A stretch of DNA of 52,228 nucleotides from Bacillota bacterium (GTDB lineage: Bacteria; Bacillota; Clostridia; Christensenellales; SZUA-584): contig JAEXTV010000006.1 of assembly GCA_023406895.1 (NCBI GenBank), forward strand, positions 1 through 52,228, in the 5' to 3' direction. The translations under genes were made by a program, and so were the position numbers. A model generated the notes under the pieces. The model did no database searches and was not told where the DNA came from. It worked only from the letters and a program-made list of their open reading frames with translations. Positions 7,822 through 16,552 of the stretch are shown here, in pieces (within the stretch, counting starts at the first letter, position 1; each line of letters begins with the position of its first letter).

Positions 7822-9690
7822 TCAAAATACATACTTGAACCATTTGGCAACATCTTCATACGTATTCTTTATGTCAACCCAAACACGGTCAACGCCCTCG
7901 ATATAATTGTACAGCGTGACCGGCTGTCCGTCACCTTTGAGTTCCTTCATGCAAATATTTTCAAAAACACCGTCATACACGTCGTCGTAGATATTACGCT
8001 GGCTGTACGTATCATGCTGCACAGCGGCTTCAAGCCAGAGCGAACCGCTGTCTGTCACCGTCACCTTCTGGTTTGTCAGCACGGCTTTATTATCCACGAA
8101 CACCGACATTTTGTCACCGTCCAAAATCACCTTGAGCTGATAATTCCCTATGCTGAGCAGGTCGGTTTCAGGCCTGTATTCTTCTCCGCCTTCCTGCAGC
8201 GTTTGAACATCCTGACCGGAAAGCTCGGCTTTTTTTGTCTCTGCATCCTGCTTCGTCGTGGCATCCGCATTGCCTTTTATAATCGTGTTCTGCGTCTCAA
8301 TCTGGCTCTGCAGTTCATCCTCTTCCAAACTGCGCTGCGCCTTACCTAAAAAATCAAACAGATCGATCTGAGCAAATTTGGTGATATTGCCGTCGCTGCA
8401 CTGTTCCACTGTGAGCATGTCGTTTTCAATACCCGCATAAATATACGTGGAAAGCGTATCGTCACTGCGCAGATAAACGCCCTGAGAACCGTACATATTG
8501 CCCTTAAGCCGCAAATCCAGTTCCACATCTGCCGCGTTAACGTTTTGCTGCCTGACGCGCCCAAAACCCGATGGCAGACTGGTTACGATAATGCTGTTAT
8601 CTTTAAATTCGGCCGCGCCTTCTTCAATGCTCCAGTTCGCCTTTTTTGATTCGTCGCCAGAAACGAATGTCATAGCCTGTTTTGTGTCGTCCCCTATGCG
8701 CATCAGCAGGTGATTCGTATACCAATAGGCCTGCGGCTGCAGACGTGTTAAATCGAAAGCCGTACTGTCAAGATTATTGATGCTGTAGCCCTCTCTGTTG
8801 AAGCACAGAGTAAACATCTCTTTAATATGCGTTTCGTTTTCGGCGCTCACAAGTTCGTTCGTGCCGTAAAGGATCTTCGAGTTCGCATGCATCAGGCAGT
8901 ACGAAGCCGGAATAAACCCAAGCTGAGCCGAGTAAATATCGTTTATCTTGTCATAGTCGAGCGCAATACGGTCTTTCATCTCCGAATAGTTTTCGAGCGA
9001 AACGCCGTCTCGGTCACGGATAAAATCCATCAAATAATGGTCATAATCACGCTGTATGTACGGAGACAAATCGGAAAACCCCACGCTGTTGAGCCCGCCG
9101 ATAAAATGCTTATACCGATCGTACACATTGATGTACTCGAGCCTGTAGCCGTTTGTCCCGAGATCCCAATATGTGCTTTGTTTGAGTTCAAGCAGGTCAG
9201 ATGCGCTTAAGAATTTATTATCATATTTCTCCAGCTTATCGGCGTAGGTAAACATCATGCCGTGGCAATTGTATTTTTCCAGCACGTCCGACGCAAAAAT
9301 CGCCGTGTCACGCCTGCCGTCCTCAAACATCAAAAACAACGCTTTTTCTGGCAGCGGCGTGCCGTTTAAGTAATAGTCCGTAATATCCGCTTCGGTGATC
9401 GTTGTGTACCCGGATGCCAGCAGCGCGGCCACCTGTTCATCGAGCCTTTGCAAACTGATCAGGTTTTGCTCATTATTGCCGTACCTGTCGACGCCCACAT
9501 AGGATACGGCAATAAACCCATTGTCAGTGGACGGGGCCATTTTAACGTCTGTCGGCTTCACATAGTATTGCGTCACGAACAACACCTGAATCAACACGTA
9601 AATCATCAAAACCAGGGCGATGAGTTCTATGACGGTGCGGATACGCTTGGTTTTTTCATGCCGCTTTAAAAAGCGGTCGGCTTCGTTCAT
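7822..9690 (-). CDS. Membrane-anchored divergent NodB-like protein with LamG-like C-terminus
   Basis: A 622-residue protein with one N-terminal membrane anchor (about 22-42) and the rest extracellular. Residues about 55-330 resemble a polysaccharide-deacetylase/PgaB-like barrel: ALFLMFEDGRRDTAIFASDVL corresponds to the TFDDG motif region, but the first Asp is Glu and no HxxxH metal motif follows (the segment reads LGTNGYRLEY). Residues about 350-600 look like a concanavalin/LamG-type jelly roll (ADVELDLRL, YQLKVILDGDKMSVFVDNKAV), split by a charged Gln/Glu-rich insert. Its start overlaps the synthase stop as ATGA, so translation is coupled. It could bind, guide or modify the exported polymer; an active deacetylase is doubtful. 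Confidence 0.6.
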   Translation of the reverse strand: MNEADRFLKRHEKTKRIRTVIELIALVLMIYVLIQVLFVTQYYVKPTDVKMAPSTDNGFIAVSYVGVDRYGNNEQNLISLQRLDEQVAALLASGYTTITEADITDYYLNGTPLPEKALFLMFEDGRRDTAIFASDVLEKYNCHGMMFTYADKLEKYDNKFLSASDLLELKQSTYWDLGTNGYRLEYINVYDRYKHFIGGLNSVGFSDLSPYIQRDYDHYLMDFIRDRDGVSLENYSEMKDRIALDYDKINDIYSAQLGFIPASYCLMHANSKILYGTNELVSAENETHIKEMFTLCFNREGYSINNLDSTAFDLTRLQPQAYWYTNHLLMRIGDDTKQAMTFVSGDESKKANWSIEEGAAEFKDNSIIVTSLPSGFGRVRQQNVNAADVELDLRLKGNMYGSQGVYLRSDDTLSTYIYAGIENDMLTVEQCSDGNITKFAQIDLFDFLGKAQRSLEEDELQSQIETQNTIIKGNADATTKQDAETKKAELSGQDVQTLQEGGEEYRPETDLLSIGNYQLKVILDGDKMSVFVDNKAVLTNQKVTVTDSGSLWLEAAVQHDTYSQRNIYDDVYDGVFENICMKELKGDGQPVTLYNYIEGVDRVWVDIKNTYEDVAKWFKYVF

Positions 9691-11561
9691 GCAGTCGCAT
9701 CCCCCGCGTCGCTTTTTTGTTCAGCCGTCCTGTTTTTTCTGTTCTGCGCTGCCACGTCGGTGGGCGTCATACGCGTGCCCCATGTGGACTTCCAGAACGT
9801 AAACCATGCCACGGGCATTTGCCAGAGCAGAATGAATACGTAATAGAAGCAGAATATAAAACCGTAGAACCACAGGTTGCTTTTTCTAAAGAACATCTGC
9901 GCGAAACTCATCATCGCCGCGAGCAGAACAAGCCCCATCAGGAATGTGAGCGGGAAAATGCCGTACACAATGGGAAAGTAGATCATGTTGTAGATGACAA
10001 CCACCGGAGCCAGAATCGGCATGACGAAACCCATGTAAAAGAACAGCGACATAAACGGCTCTTTCTTCCAGATATACTTCGCGGCAATCACCGATTCGCG
10101 CAGCCACGACCGTTTCCAGCGCATTTGCTGCTTTAACAGCATCTTGTGCGTATTCGGCACCACGGTTGAGCAAATGGCCGTATCCTGATAAACCGTTCGG
10201 TTTTTTCGCAGAATAAAATTCGTCATGCTTCGGTCGTCGCCGAAAGTGGCCCTTTGGCCTAAGAATTTCTGATTGAGCCATGCGTCAAGGTTGTCCATAA
10301 CGATGGATTTGCGATAGCATGCAAGCGGCCCGGAAAGGCAGGTTACCGCGTCGAAATACGATTCGGCGGCTTTCATCACGCGAAAAGCGATATAGTAGCG
10401 CACGGCCTGCATTTTTGTCACGGCATTTGTGTACGTGTTGGCCACATCCGTGCGCCCCGATACGCCGCCGATTTTTGGGTTTTTCATCGGCTGCACCAGA
10501 TGCCGGATGGCGTCATGAGCAAGAAAGCTGTCGGAATCCACGAAAACAAGAAGATCATGTTTTGCGTGCTTCGCGCCTCTCGCCATTGCCTCACGTTTGC
10601 CCTGATTTTCAACTCTTTCGATGTATTTCACGCGGTTTTTAATGTCAAAATGGTCGTCATCGCCGTAAATATTCATTATCGCTTCAAAAATCACCTGTTT
10701 TGAGCGGTCGGTGGAATAATCGTTGACGATGATGACTTCGAGTTTGTCCATCGGATAGTCCTGATCGAGGCAGCAGCGGATCGTTTTCTCAATCCACTCC
10801 TCCTCGTTAAAGCAGGGGATGATTATGGTGACGCCCGGCGTAAAATCAGGATCGACAGGCACGGGTTTATACATGGCACCGAATAAATAGCGAGATAATA
10901 TATAAGCCGCAGTGATGATGCTGTAAAGATAAAGCAGTCTGTTGAACCGAAAATACGTCAGCCCTTCAAGCCGCATCAAAACGATCATCAGCGTCACGCC
11001 GAGCAGCATCAGTGAAGCAAGCATTAAAGACGAACGATCCTTATGCTTTTTGTTATATTCATCCAGATCTATGGCGAACTCAAACGCCGCCAGCTGCGAT
11101 CCGTCTCTGACGAAAGACCGTATAAACTGCCCGTCTGTTTTAATTCTGGCCTCCATGCCCTCGGGAAGAACACCTGGCGGGATACGAAATTGCAGCTTGA
11201 TATTTTTTGCGTTTTTTAAAATTTCTGCGCGACGGCTTGATTCGGCTTTGTCTTTTTGCTCCGGTTCCGTCTGTTCAAGCAGGTCAATAAGGATGCCGCT
11301 TTGGGAGACATCCACGCATTTTGCATGAAAAGCATAGCGGTGCCGGTTGTATGTGCATAGTATCTTTACAGGGAAATCGCCTTCAAAACGCTGCCCTGAT
11401 GAATATCCGGCCGTTGTCTTGTTGGATTTCTTATCCTTGCTTCCTACTTCTTCCCGCCTGTCTTTGGTTGTCCGTACCCAAGAAGGGTCCGGGACATGCG
11501 GAAACATGCGCCGGTCTTTTTTGGGTTGCATGAATATGTCCTGGACGGTTTTCTTCTTCAA
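9687..11561 (-). CDS. PilZ-domain processive glycosyltransferase (GT2), exopolysaccharide synthase
   Basis: A 624-residue membrane synthase. Residues about 55-175 form a PilZ-like domain (DVSQSGILID at 84-93). Two membrane helices lie at about 178-225, followed by the GT2 domain with nucleotide site IIIPCFNEEEW (about 246-256), DSD (342-344), GDDR (441-444) and QQMRW (478-482), then about three C-terminal helices. These are the motifs of cellulose, hyaluronan and chitin synthases that polymerise and export a beta-glycan. In the PilZ domain the RxxxR signature is degenerate: R58 is kept, but the position four before it is Ser. The TTG start is preceded by AAAGGAAGAG. It is coupled by ATGA to the next gene and sits 18 bases after the NodB lipoprotein gene. 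Confidence 0.85.
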   Translation of the reverse strand: MKKKTVQDIFMQPKKDRRMFPHVPDPSWVRTTKDRREEVGSKDKKSNKTTAGYSSGQRFEGDFPVKILCTYNRHRYAFHAKCVDVSQSGILIDLLEQTEPEQKDKAESSRRAEILKNAKNIKLQFRIPPGVLPEGMEARIKTDGQFIRSFVRDGSQLAAFEFAIDLDEYNKKHKDRSSLMLASLMLLGVTLMIVLMRLEGLTYFRFNRLLYLYSIITAAYILSRYLFGAMYKPVPVDPDFTPGVTIIIPCFNEEEWIEKTIRCCLDQDYPMDKLEVIIVNDYSTDRSKQVIFEAIMNIYGDDDHFDIKNRVKYIERVENQGKREAMARGAKHAKHDLLVFVDSDSFLAHDAIRHLVQPMKNPKIGGVSGRTDVANTYTNAVTKMQAVRYYIAFRVMKAAESYFDAVTCLSGPLACYRKSIVMDNLDAWLNQKFLGQRATFGDDRSMTNFILRKNRTVYQDTAICSTVVPNTHKMLLKQQMRWKRSWLRESVIAAKYIWKKEPFMSLFFYMGFVMPILAPVVVIYNMIYFPIVYGIFPLTFLMGLVLLAAMMSFAQMFFRKSNLWFYGFIFCFYYVFILLWQMPVAWFTFWKSTWGTRMTPTDVAAQNRKNRTAEQKSDAGDATA

Positions 11562-11579
11562 CGTACTCTTCCTTTGTGA

Positions 11580-13772
11580 CTAATTTAAGTAATCGCTGAG
11601 CTTGGCCAGCTTATATCCTTTTGCCCGGAGCTTTTCGATTATCCTCGGCAGTGCCTCCACGCCGCTTGAATTATCCGTCAAATGCATCACAACGAGGCCG
11701 CCGTTCTCCGCACTTGATACGGCGTAATCCACCACCTCGTCTGCGCTGTGTTCATAATCCTGCGTGCTGATATTGGAAAGAAACACATATTTAAAGCCTG
11801 TCGCCAGCACGGCATTGATCGTGGTCTGGTCATATTCAAGCGTGGGCGGCCTGAAATAAAGATCAGGTTCCCTGCCGATAATCTGCGTTACCGTTTGATG
11901 GCACTTGACCACCTCTTCCTGAAGCTCAAGCGGCGATATTTTCGTGATCACCTTATGATAATAGGTATGGTTACCGATATCATGACCGGCTTCGGCGATC
12001 GCGCGAAGCAGATTTGGATTTTTCTCCGCAGACGCACCGATGATAAAGAAGCTGGCCTTCACGTTGTATTCATCGAGCGTATCAAGAATACGCGTCACCG
12101 TTTTGTCACTGCCCCAATCATCGAACGTGAGGAAAATCACTTTCTCCTTCACGTTGACGGCGCTTAAGGATTTTCCCTGTATGGGGGCTTTCGGGTCATA
12201 ATCACTGTTGATTTTGATGGCGTCCCAGCCCGGGATATCTTCCAGCGGCTTGCTCACATACTGGTGATCATACATCTCATCGATGGTTTCGAACGAGTAT
12301 CCGGTATCAAACACCATGCCCGCAATGCCCTCAACAAGGCCGTCGAGCTTAAAGTAATTGTCTGTTCGCAGATAAATAATGTCGCCGCGATGAAAGCCTT
12401 TCGAAAAATACTTAAGCAGATCGTCAAGGCTTTTCCCGTCCTCCGGCAGCGGATTTTTGTTGTAAAGCACAGGAATCAGCCCCACCTCGCGGCAGGCTTT
12501 GGCCATGTTTTCGCTGACTTCACCATGAACCGGACGATACAGACGCGGTGCCTTTCCCGTCGCTTCTTCTATGGCCGCGATGCTTTTAATCAAATCGCTG
12601 CAGCAGTCTTCAAAACTGAGCTTGCCGATGCCCCGGCTCAAAAAACCGCTGCTTTGAATGCTGTGCCCTCGCGACACAATTTCTTTGATCAGGCTGGGCC
12701 GCTCAACGGCTTCCTGCCCTGTCACAAAGAATGAAGCTTTTATATTCTGCTCATCAAGCGTATCGAGCAGACTGACCACTTTGTCATCGGTGCCGAGCAC
12801 CTGAAATGTTAAAGCAATCGCTTTTTGTGTCGTGGCCGCGTTGCTGATCACCTTCATCGGTTCAATATCCGCAGGATCTTTGTTGACATCTCTGTACATA
12901 GACGTATTTTTATAGCTCTGCAGCTCTGTCGGCGTCACAAATTGGAACCCTTGATCGGCGTAAGCCTTGAGCAGCCACTCCGTGACAAGCAGCATTCTCT
13001 CATTTTCATCCTCAGGCATCTCGAAAGCCGGAGACTCTCCGTCGGTCGGCTGCTTATCCACCGCCGGCTCAAGCACTTCATCCTCTTTAACCTCAATCTC
13101 CGTTTCATCGAGCTCTCTGTTGACTTTAACCGCAACGATCGAGCCCCAGTCCGTCAATTGCGCGTAAGTGTCTGCCTGCGATTCGGATGAAAAGCTGAAC
13201 TGATTTAAGAATCTGTTCGGCTGAACGGCATAGGAAAGCCCGCAGGCTTTGGCCGTTCTCAGCAGGTCTTGCGTATACTGTGTGCTGTCGCATGTAAAAA
13301 GAGAAGGTGCCTCTGATACAGCGTCTTTGTATATCGTTTGAGCGCGGTACAGCTTGCGCGCCGAATCTTCCATCGGCAGCTTATCCATTTCCTCACCGCC
13401 GTCCAGCGCGTAATTGCCAAGGTCGTAGCCTTTTTCCTTTATATTCTGAGCGATCTGAGGATTTTCCGACACATTGATGCCCGGAAGAAAAAAAGTGGCT
13501 TTCGCCCCGTACCTGTTGAGCAAATCAACCAGGCGCTGCATAATCGCCTCATCGGATGAGCCGAGAAAAACGATGGACACTTTTTTCTCGAGCGTCATCA
13601 CGCCGGATATTTTATCGGCGGTGCTGCCGTCGTGATTGCTGATTATCTTTTCTACCTGTGCATCCTCACCGCTTTGAGACGACACAGCAGCGGGCGCGCA
13701 GGAGGCCAGCGCGAAAATAAGCGCTGTCAGGACAACCATGATTCTCTTTTTATTAGATAAGCTCATAAGCAT
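11580..13772 (-). CDS. Lipoprotein with three tandem NodB (polysaccharide deacetylase) modules
   Basis: A 730-residue lipoprotein (signal ending ALASC, Cys about 25). Three NodB-like modules follow at about 64-215, 316-490 and 543-728. Only the third keeps the active site: TFDD (549-552), HTYYH (602-606), RPP (641-643) and MH (696-697). In module 1 the Asp pair is replaced by GSS and the His motif is gone. In module 2 the first motif reads TFQVLG and the His motif is replaced by SSGFLS. NodB enzymes remove N-acetyl groups from GlcNAc-type polymers using a bound metal. The extra modules may bind polymer. The start may be 13772 or the ATG two codons later (GGGAA six bases before it). It begins 4 bases after the dehydrogenase gene. 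Confidence 0.85.
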   Translation of the reverse strand: MLMSLSNKKRIMVVLTALIFALASCAPAAVSSQSGEDAQVEKIISNHDGSTADKISGVMTLEKKVSIVFLGSSDEAIMQRLVDLLNRYGAKATFFLPGINVSENPQIAQNIKEKGYDLGNYALDGGEEMDKLPMEDSARKLYRAQTIYKDAVSEAPSLFTCDSTQYTQDLLRTAKACGLSYAVQPNRFLNQFSFSSESQADTYAQLTDWGSIVAVKVNRELDETEIEVKEDEVLEPAVDKQPTDGESPAFEMPEDENERMLLVTEWLLKAYADQGFQFVTPTELQSYKNTSMYRDVNKDPADIEPMKVISNAATTQKAIALTFQVLGTDDKVVSLLDTLDEQNIKASFFVTGQEAVERPSLIKEIVSRGHSIQSSGFLSRGIGKLSFEDCCSDLIKSIAAIEEATGKAPRLYRPVHGEVSENMAKACREVGLIPVLYNKNPLPEDGKSLDDLLKYFSKGFHRGDIIYLRTDNYFKLDGLVEGIAGMVFDTGYSFETIDEMYDHQYVSKPLEDIPGWDAIKINSDYDPKAPIQGKSLSAVNVKEKVIFLTFDDWGSDKTVTRILDTLDEYNVKASFFIIGASAEKNPNLLRAIAEAGHDIGNHTYYHKVITKISPLELQEEVVKCHQTVTQIIGREPDLYFRPPTLEYDQTTINAVLATGFKYVFLSNISTQDYEHSADEVVDYAVSSAENGGLVVMHLTDNSSGVEALPRIIEKLRAKGYKLAKLSDYLN

Positions 13773-13776
13773 TTCC

Positions 13777-15099
13777 CTATAACCGCCAGTATCTGTAGCC
13801 CTTCTGCGTCAGACCCGGCTTATCAAGTATACATTTCACATCGATAATAACCTTCTGATCGTTTTCTCCGGCAGCGAACATGGCACCGATATCGTCCGCG
13901 CTTAAATTCTTAAACTCGTCGTGAGCAACCGCAAAAACGAGACAATCCGCATTACGGACATCTTCCAAAGCAGCAAGCCTCACGCCGTATTCTCTTAAGG
14001 CAGCTTCCGGGTCGGCCTGCGGGTCCACCACAGTCGGCTCAATTCCGAATTCTCTGAGCTTCTTAATAATATCGATCACTTTTGTGTTGCGGATATCCGC
14101 GCAATTTTCTTTATACGTCAAACCAAGAATATAAACCTTGGACTGACGGACCTGCCTGTTGGCAAGAACCAGCTGTTTGATGATCATCTGGCCGATGAAG
14201 CTGCCCATTTCATCGTTTATCTTTCTGCCCGACAATATGATTTTGCTGATATAGCCGTTTTTTTCGGCTTCGAATATAAAATAATACGGATCGATACCGA
14301 TGCAATGGCCGCCGACCAGCCCGGGATAAAATCCGAGCGCGTTCCATTTCGTATTCATCGCTTCAATCACATCCATGGTATCGATGTTCAGCCGCTCAAA
14401 AACCATGGCGAGCTCATTCATAAATGCGATATTGATATCGCGCTGACTGTTTTCCACAACCTTTGCCGCCTCGGCCACCTTAATGGACGGCGCGCGGTGA
14501 ACTCCGGCCTCCACCACCAACTCGTAGAGCTTCGCGATAAAATCGACAGTCTCTTCGTCGATGCCCGATACAATCTTTTTGATGTTGACAAGCTTATGAA
14601 CCTGATCACCCGGGTTGATACGCTCTGGCGAATACCCAATCTTAAAATCCGCACCGCATTTCAAGCCGCTTTCCTTTTCCAGAATCGGTATGCAAATGTC
14701 TTCTGTCACGCCCGGGTATACGGTGGATTCGTAAATGACGACGCCGCCTTTTTTTAAGGCCTGTCCCACTGTGACCGAAGCCGTGATGACCGGAATAAGA
14801 TCGGGCGCTTTGTTCACATCAATGGGTGTGGGTACGGCAACAATGAACACATCCGCTTCAGACAGTATCTTTTTATCCGACGAAAAAATCACGGTGGTTG
14901 ACAAAAGATCATCATCGTCGATAACGTGCTCAGGATTAATCCCCTTTTTATACGCGTCAAGTTTCCGGTTGTTGGAATCATAACCGATCACATCGAGCTT
15001 TTTGGCAAATGCGGTAGCCAGCGGCATACCCACATAACCAAGGCCGACGACAGCCAGTTTGGAATTTTTACTTAATAGATTAGATAGCAATTTTTGCAT
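13777..15099 (-). CDS. Nucleotide-sugar dehydrogenase (UDP-HexNAc dehydrogenase type)
   Basis: UDP-glucose/GDP-mannose dehydrogenase family enzyme of about 440 residues, which oxidises the C6 hydroxyl of an NDP-sugar to a uronate in two NAD+-dependent steps. The NAD site is LAVVGLGYVGMPLA near the N-terminus; GYSPERINPGD and the catalytic Cys in GGHCIGIDPYYF are present. The sequence style is closer to TviB/WbpO-like UDP-N-acetylhexosamine dehydrogenases than to UDP-glucose 6-dehydrogenases, but the substrate is inferred. The start chosen is the ATG six bases after GGGG, six codons inside the longest frame. It is the first gene of the five-gene polysaccharide operon and probably supplies the sugar donor. 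Confidence 0.88.
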   Translation of the reverse strand: MQKLLSNLLSKNSKLAVVGLGYVGMPLATAFAKKLDVIGYDSNNRKLDAYKKGINPEHVIDDDDLLSTTVIFSSDKKILSEADVFIVAVPTPIDVNKAPDLIPVITASVTVGQALKKGGVVIYESTVYPGVTEDICIPILEKESGLKCGADFKIGYSPERINPGDQVHKLVNIKKIVSGIDEETVDFIAKLYELVVEAGVHRAPSIKVAEAAKVVENSQRDINIAFMNELAMVFERLNIDTMDVIEAMNTKWNALGFYPGLVGGHCIGIDPYYFIFEAEKNGYISKIILSGRKINDEMGSFIGQMIIKQLVLANRQVRQSKVYILGLTYKENCADIRNTKVIDIIKKLREFGIEPTVVDPQADPEAALREYGVRLAALEDVRNADCLVFAVAHDEFKNLSADDIGAMFAAGENDQKVIIDVKCILDKPGLTQKGYRYWRL

Positions 15100-15180
15100 A
15101 TGACACCCCAATAACACGTTATGAAAATCAGATAAAATAAAAGGGTCTAAATCGCCATTATTATCATTTATATATTACAT

Positions 15181-15209
15181 ATATTACTACGAGACGACAA
15201 TAAATGCAA
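15181..15209 (-). promoter_or_regulatory. Probable promoter of the exopolysaccharide operon
   Basis: On the minus strand TTGCAT (15204-15209) and TAATAT (15181-15186) are 17 bases apart. The implied leader to the dehydrogenase start is only about 75 bases, with no riboswitch that I recognise. Confidence 0.55.
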
Positions 15210-15387
15210 CAGATTATTATTAACACATTCCCTCTTTCAAAGGAATATAATGGCCCTCAGCCTCCTTACGAAGGTCATCGTCAATCGGTTAAGCCCGCCA
15301 TGATTGTCATCGATATATTGCCTTTAATTCCACTTATATAAGATAACCGTCTACCATGTCAGTCAACACGGGAAGGTTATTTGCTTA

Positions 15388-15698
15388 CCGTCTCATCAGG
15401 TAGCGTGGCTATTCTCCTCAAAAAGGAGAGCAGATGGCCTTAAAACACGAAAACTTTCAACTTGTCTTATCGTTACAGAATCTATTTTCATTAATCAGGT
15501 TTTCTAAATTTCCACATAAGCTTGTGACTTGCTGCTCCTTAAGGGGCAAGTCTTATCCGATGCATTTATTCTATCTAAGACGCATACTTAGGCTTATCCT
15601 CGAGGAGAAGCTGCCGCCGACAGGCGACTGATGAGTGTATGCTTTGTCAGCCTTTTTTGACACCTCATCCGGTGCTTCGCACCACCTTCTCCCGGAAG
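15388..15698. repeat. Cluster of degenerate palindromic intergenic repeats
   Basis: The 15210-15758 gap has no convincing gene. It holds at least three related units: 15388-15438 (CTCATCAGG...TTCTCCTC/AAGGAGA), 15590-15642 in the opposite sense (GAGGAGAAGCTG...GCGACTGATGAG), and 15659-15698 (CACCTCATCCGGTGC...ACCTTCTCCC). A fourth unit lies at 40931-40978. The common core is GGGAAGCTG..C..GCGACTGATGAGGTGT or its complement, a dispersed REP-like family I have seen as a pattern in Clostridia genomes. Confidence 0.6.
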
Positions 15699-15758
15699 AA
15701 AAACAAAAGACGGATGGTAAGCTGCCATCCGCCTGATACATTCTTAATAATAAAACGG

Positions 15759-16541
15759 TTATTTCAGCTTTTCCTGCAGATTCAAGGCAAAGAGGCCTGC
15801 ACGCTCCTCGGAAGACTCAATGATATCGTTGAACAGAGCGAAATCATACATATTTATTTCTTCCACGACAAAGCTTTCAAATAGATCCACCTTGCACGTT
15901 TTCTGTTTCTCCGCAGATAGCGCCTTCTTCGCCGCGTTAAAAGCGCCGCTCATCACGCTGAAAACCACCATGGCCGCCTCGTCTTCATTGACCTGAGGAT
16001 CAATCGCGGCGAGAACATCGCATCCGTCCCTTATCACATCAAACGGCACAGGGTTCACGCATGATCCGTCCATAATCAGTTCTCCGCCGACTTCCTTCGG
16101 CATGAACACGCCGGGAATCGACACCGCCGAACGCACAGCGGGGCCCACGTCGCCGCTGTCAAAAAGCACCTGCTGGCCGGTTGTCCAATTTGCGGCCACC
16201 ACTTTGAGCGGGAAATAGAGTCGGTCGAACACCTTAATGGGAACGATCATTTGATAATATTCTTCGAGACCGAGGCCGTCCAATATGCCGTATTTAGAGT
16301 CCTTCACCTTTATCGCATTGATCGGCCGTTTGGCACCGGGAAAATCGATCTCCTGCAGAAAGTCAATCATATTCTGGCTCGTCATCCCCGCCGCATACAT
16401 GGCGGCCACGACAGCGCCGACTCCGGTTCCCGATACGATATCCGGCTTGATATCCAGCGCTTCAAGCGCCTTGATGTACGCAATGCTCGCGATGCCTTGC
16501 GCTCCGCTTCCTCCGAAAGCGATTCCGAGTGTCTTTGACAT
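15759..16541 (-). CDS. Patatin-like protein lacking the catalytic serine (probable pseudoenzyme)
   Basis: A 260-residue patatin-fold protein, clearly paralogous to the gene just upstream. All three active-site motifs are altered. The oxyanion loop reads GGSGAQG instead of GGGGARG. The nucleophile elbow reads GTGVG where the family has GxSxG, so the Ser is Gly (codon GGA). The catalytic Asp motif reads DGS rather than DGG/DGA. The fold-defining context (MYAAGM, PVPFDVI) is intact and the frame is open, so it is probably a maintained non-hydrolytic partner rather than a pseudogene. It begins 11 bases after its paralogue, with AGGGGAAG ahead of the ATG, and is likely cotranscribed. Confidence 0.85.
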   Translation of the reverse strand: MSKTLGIAFGGSGAQGIASIAYIKALEALDIKPDIVSGTGVGAVVAAMYAAGMTSQNMIDFLQEIDFPGAKRPINAIKVKDSKYGILDGLGLEEYYQMIVPIKVFDRLYFPLKVVAANWTTGQQVLFDSGDVGPAVRSAVSIPGVFMPKEVGGELIMDGSCVNPVPFDVIRDGCDVLAAIDPQVNEDEAAMVVFSVMSGAFNAAKKALSAEKQKTCKVDLFESFVVEEINMYDFALFNDIIESSEERAGLFALNLQEKLK

Positions 16542-16552
16542 AGGTCTTCCCC

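Noticed and set aside
15385..15405. CTGATGAG motif resembling a hammerhead ribozyme core
   Set aside because: The required GAAA strand and flanking stems are missing, and the motif is part of a dispersed intergenic repeat family.
15099..15430. Possible c-di-GMP riboswitch ahead of the exopolysaccharide operon
   Set aside because: The likely transcript start leaves a leader of only about 75 bases, and the conserved GEMM core was not found upstream on the minus strand.
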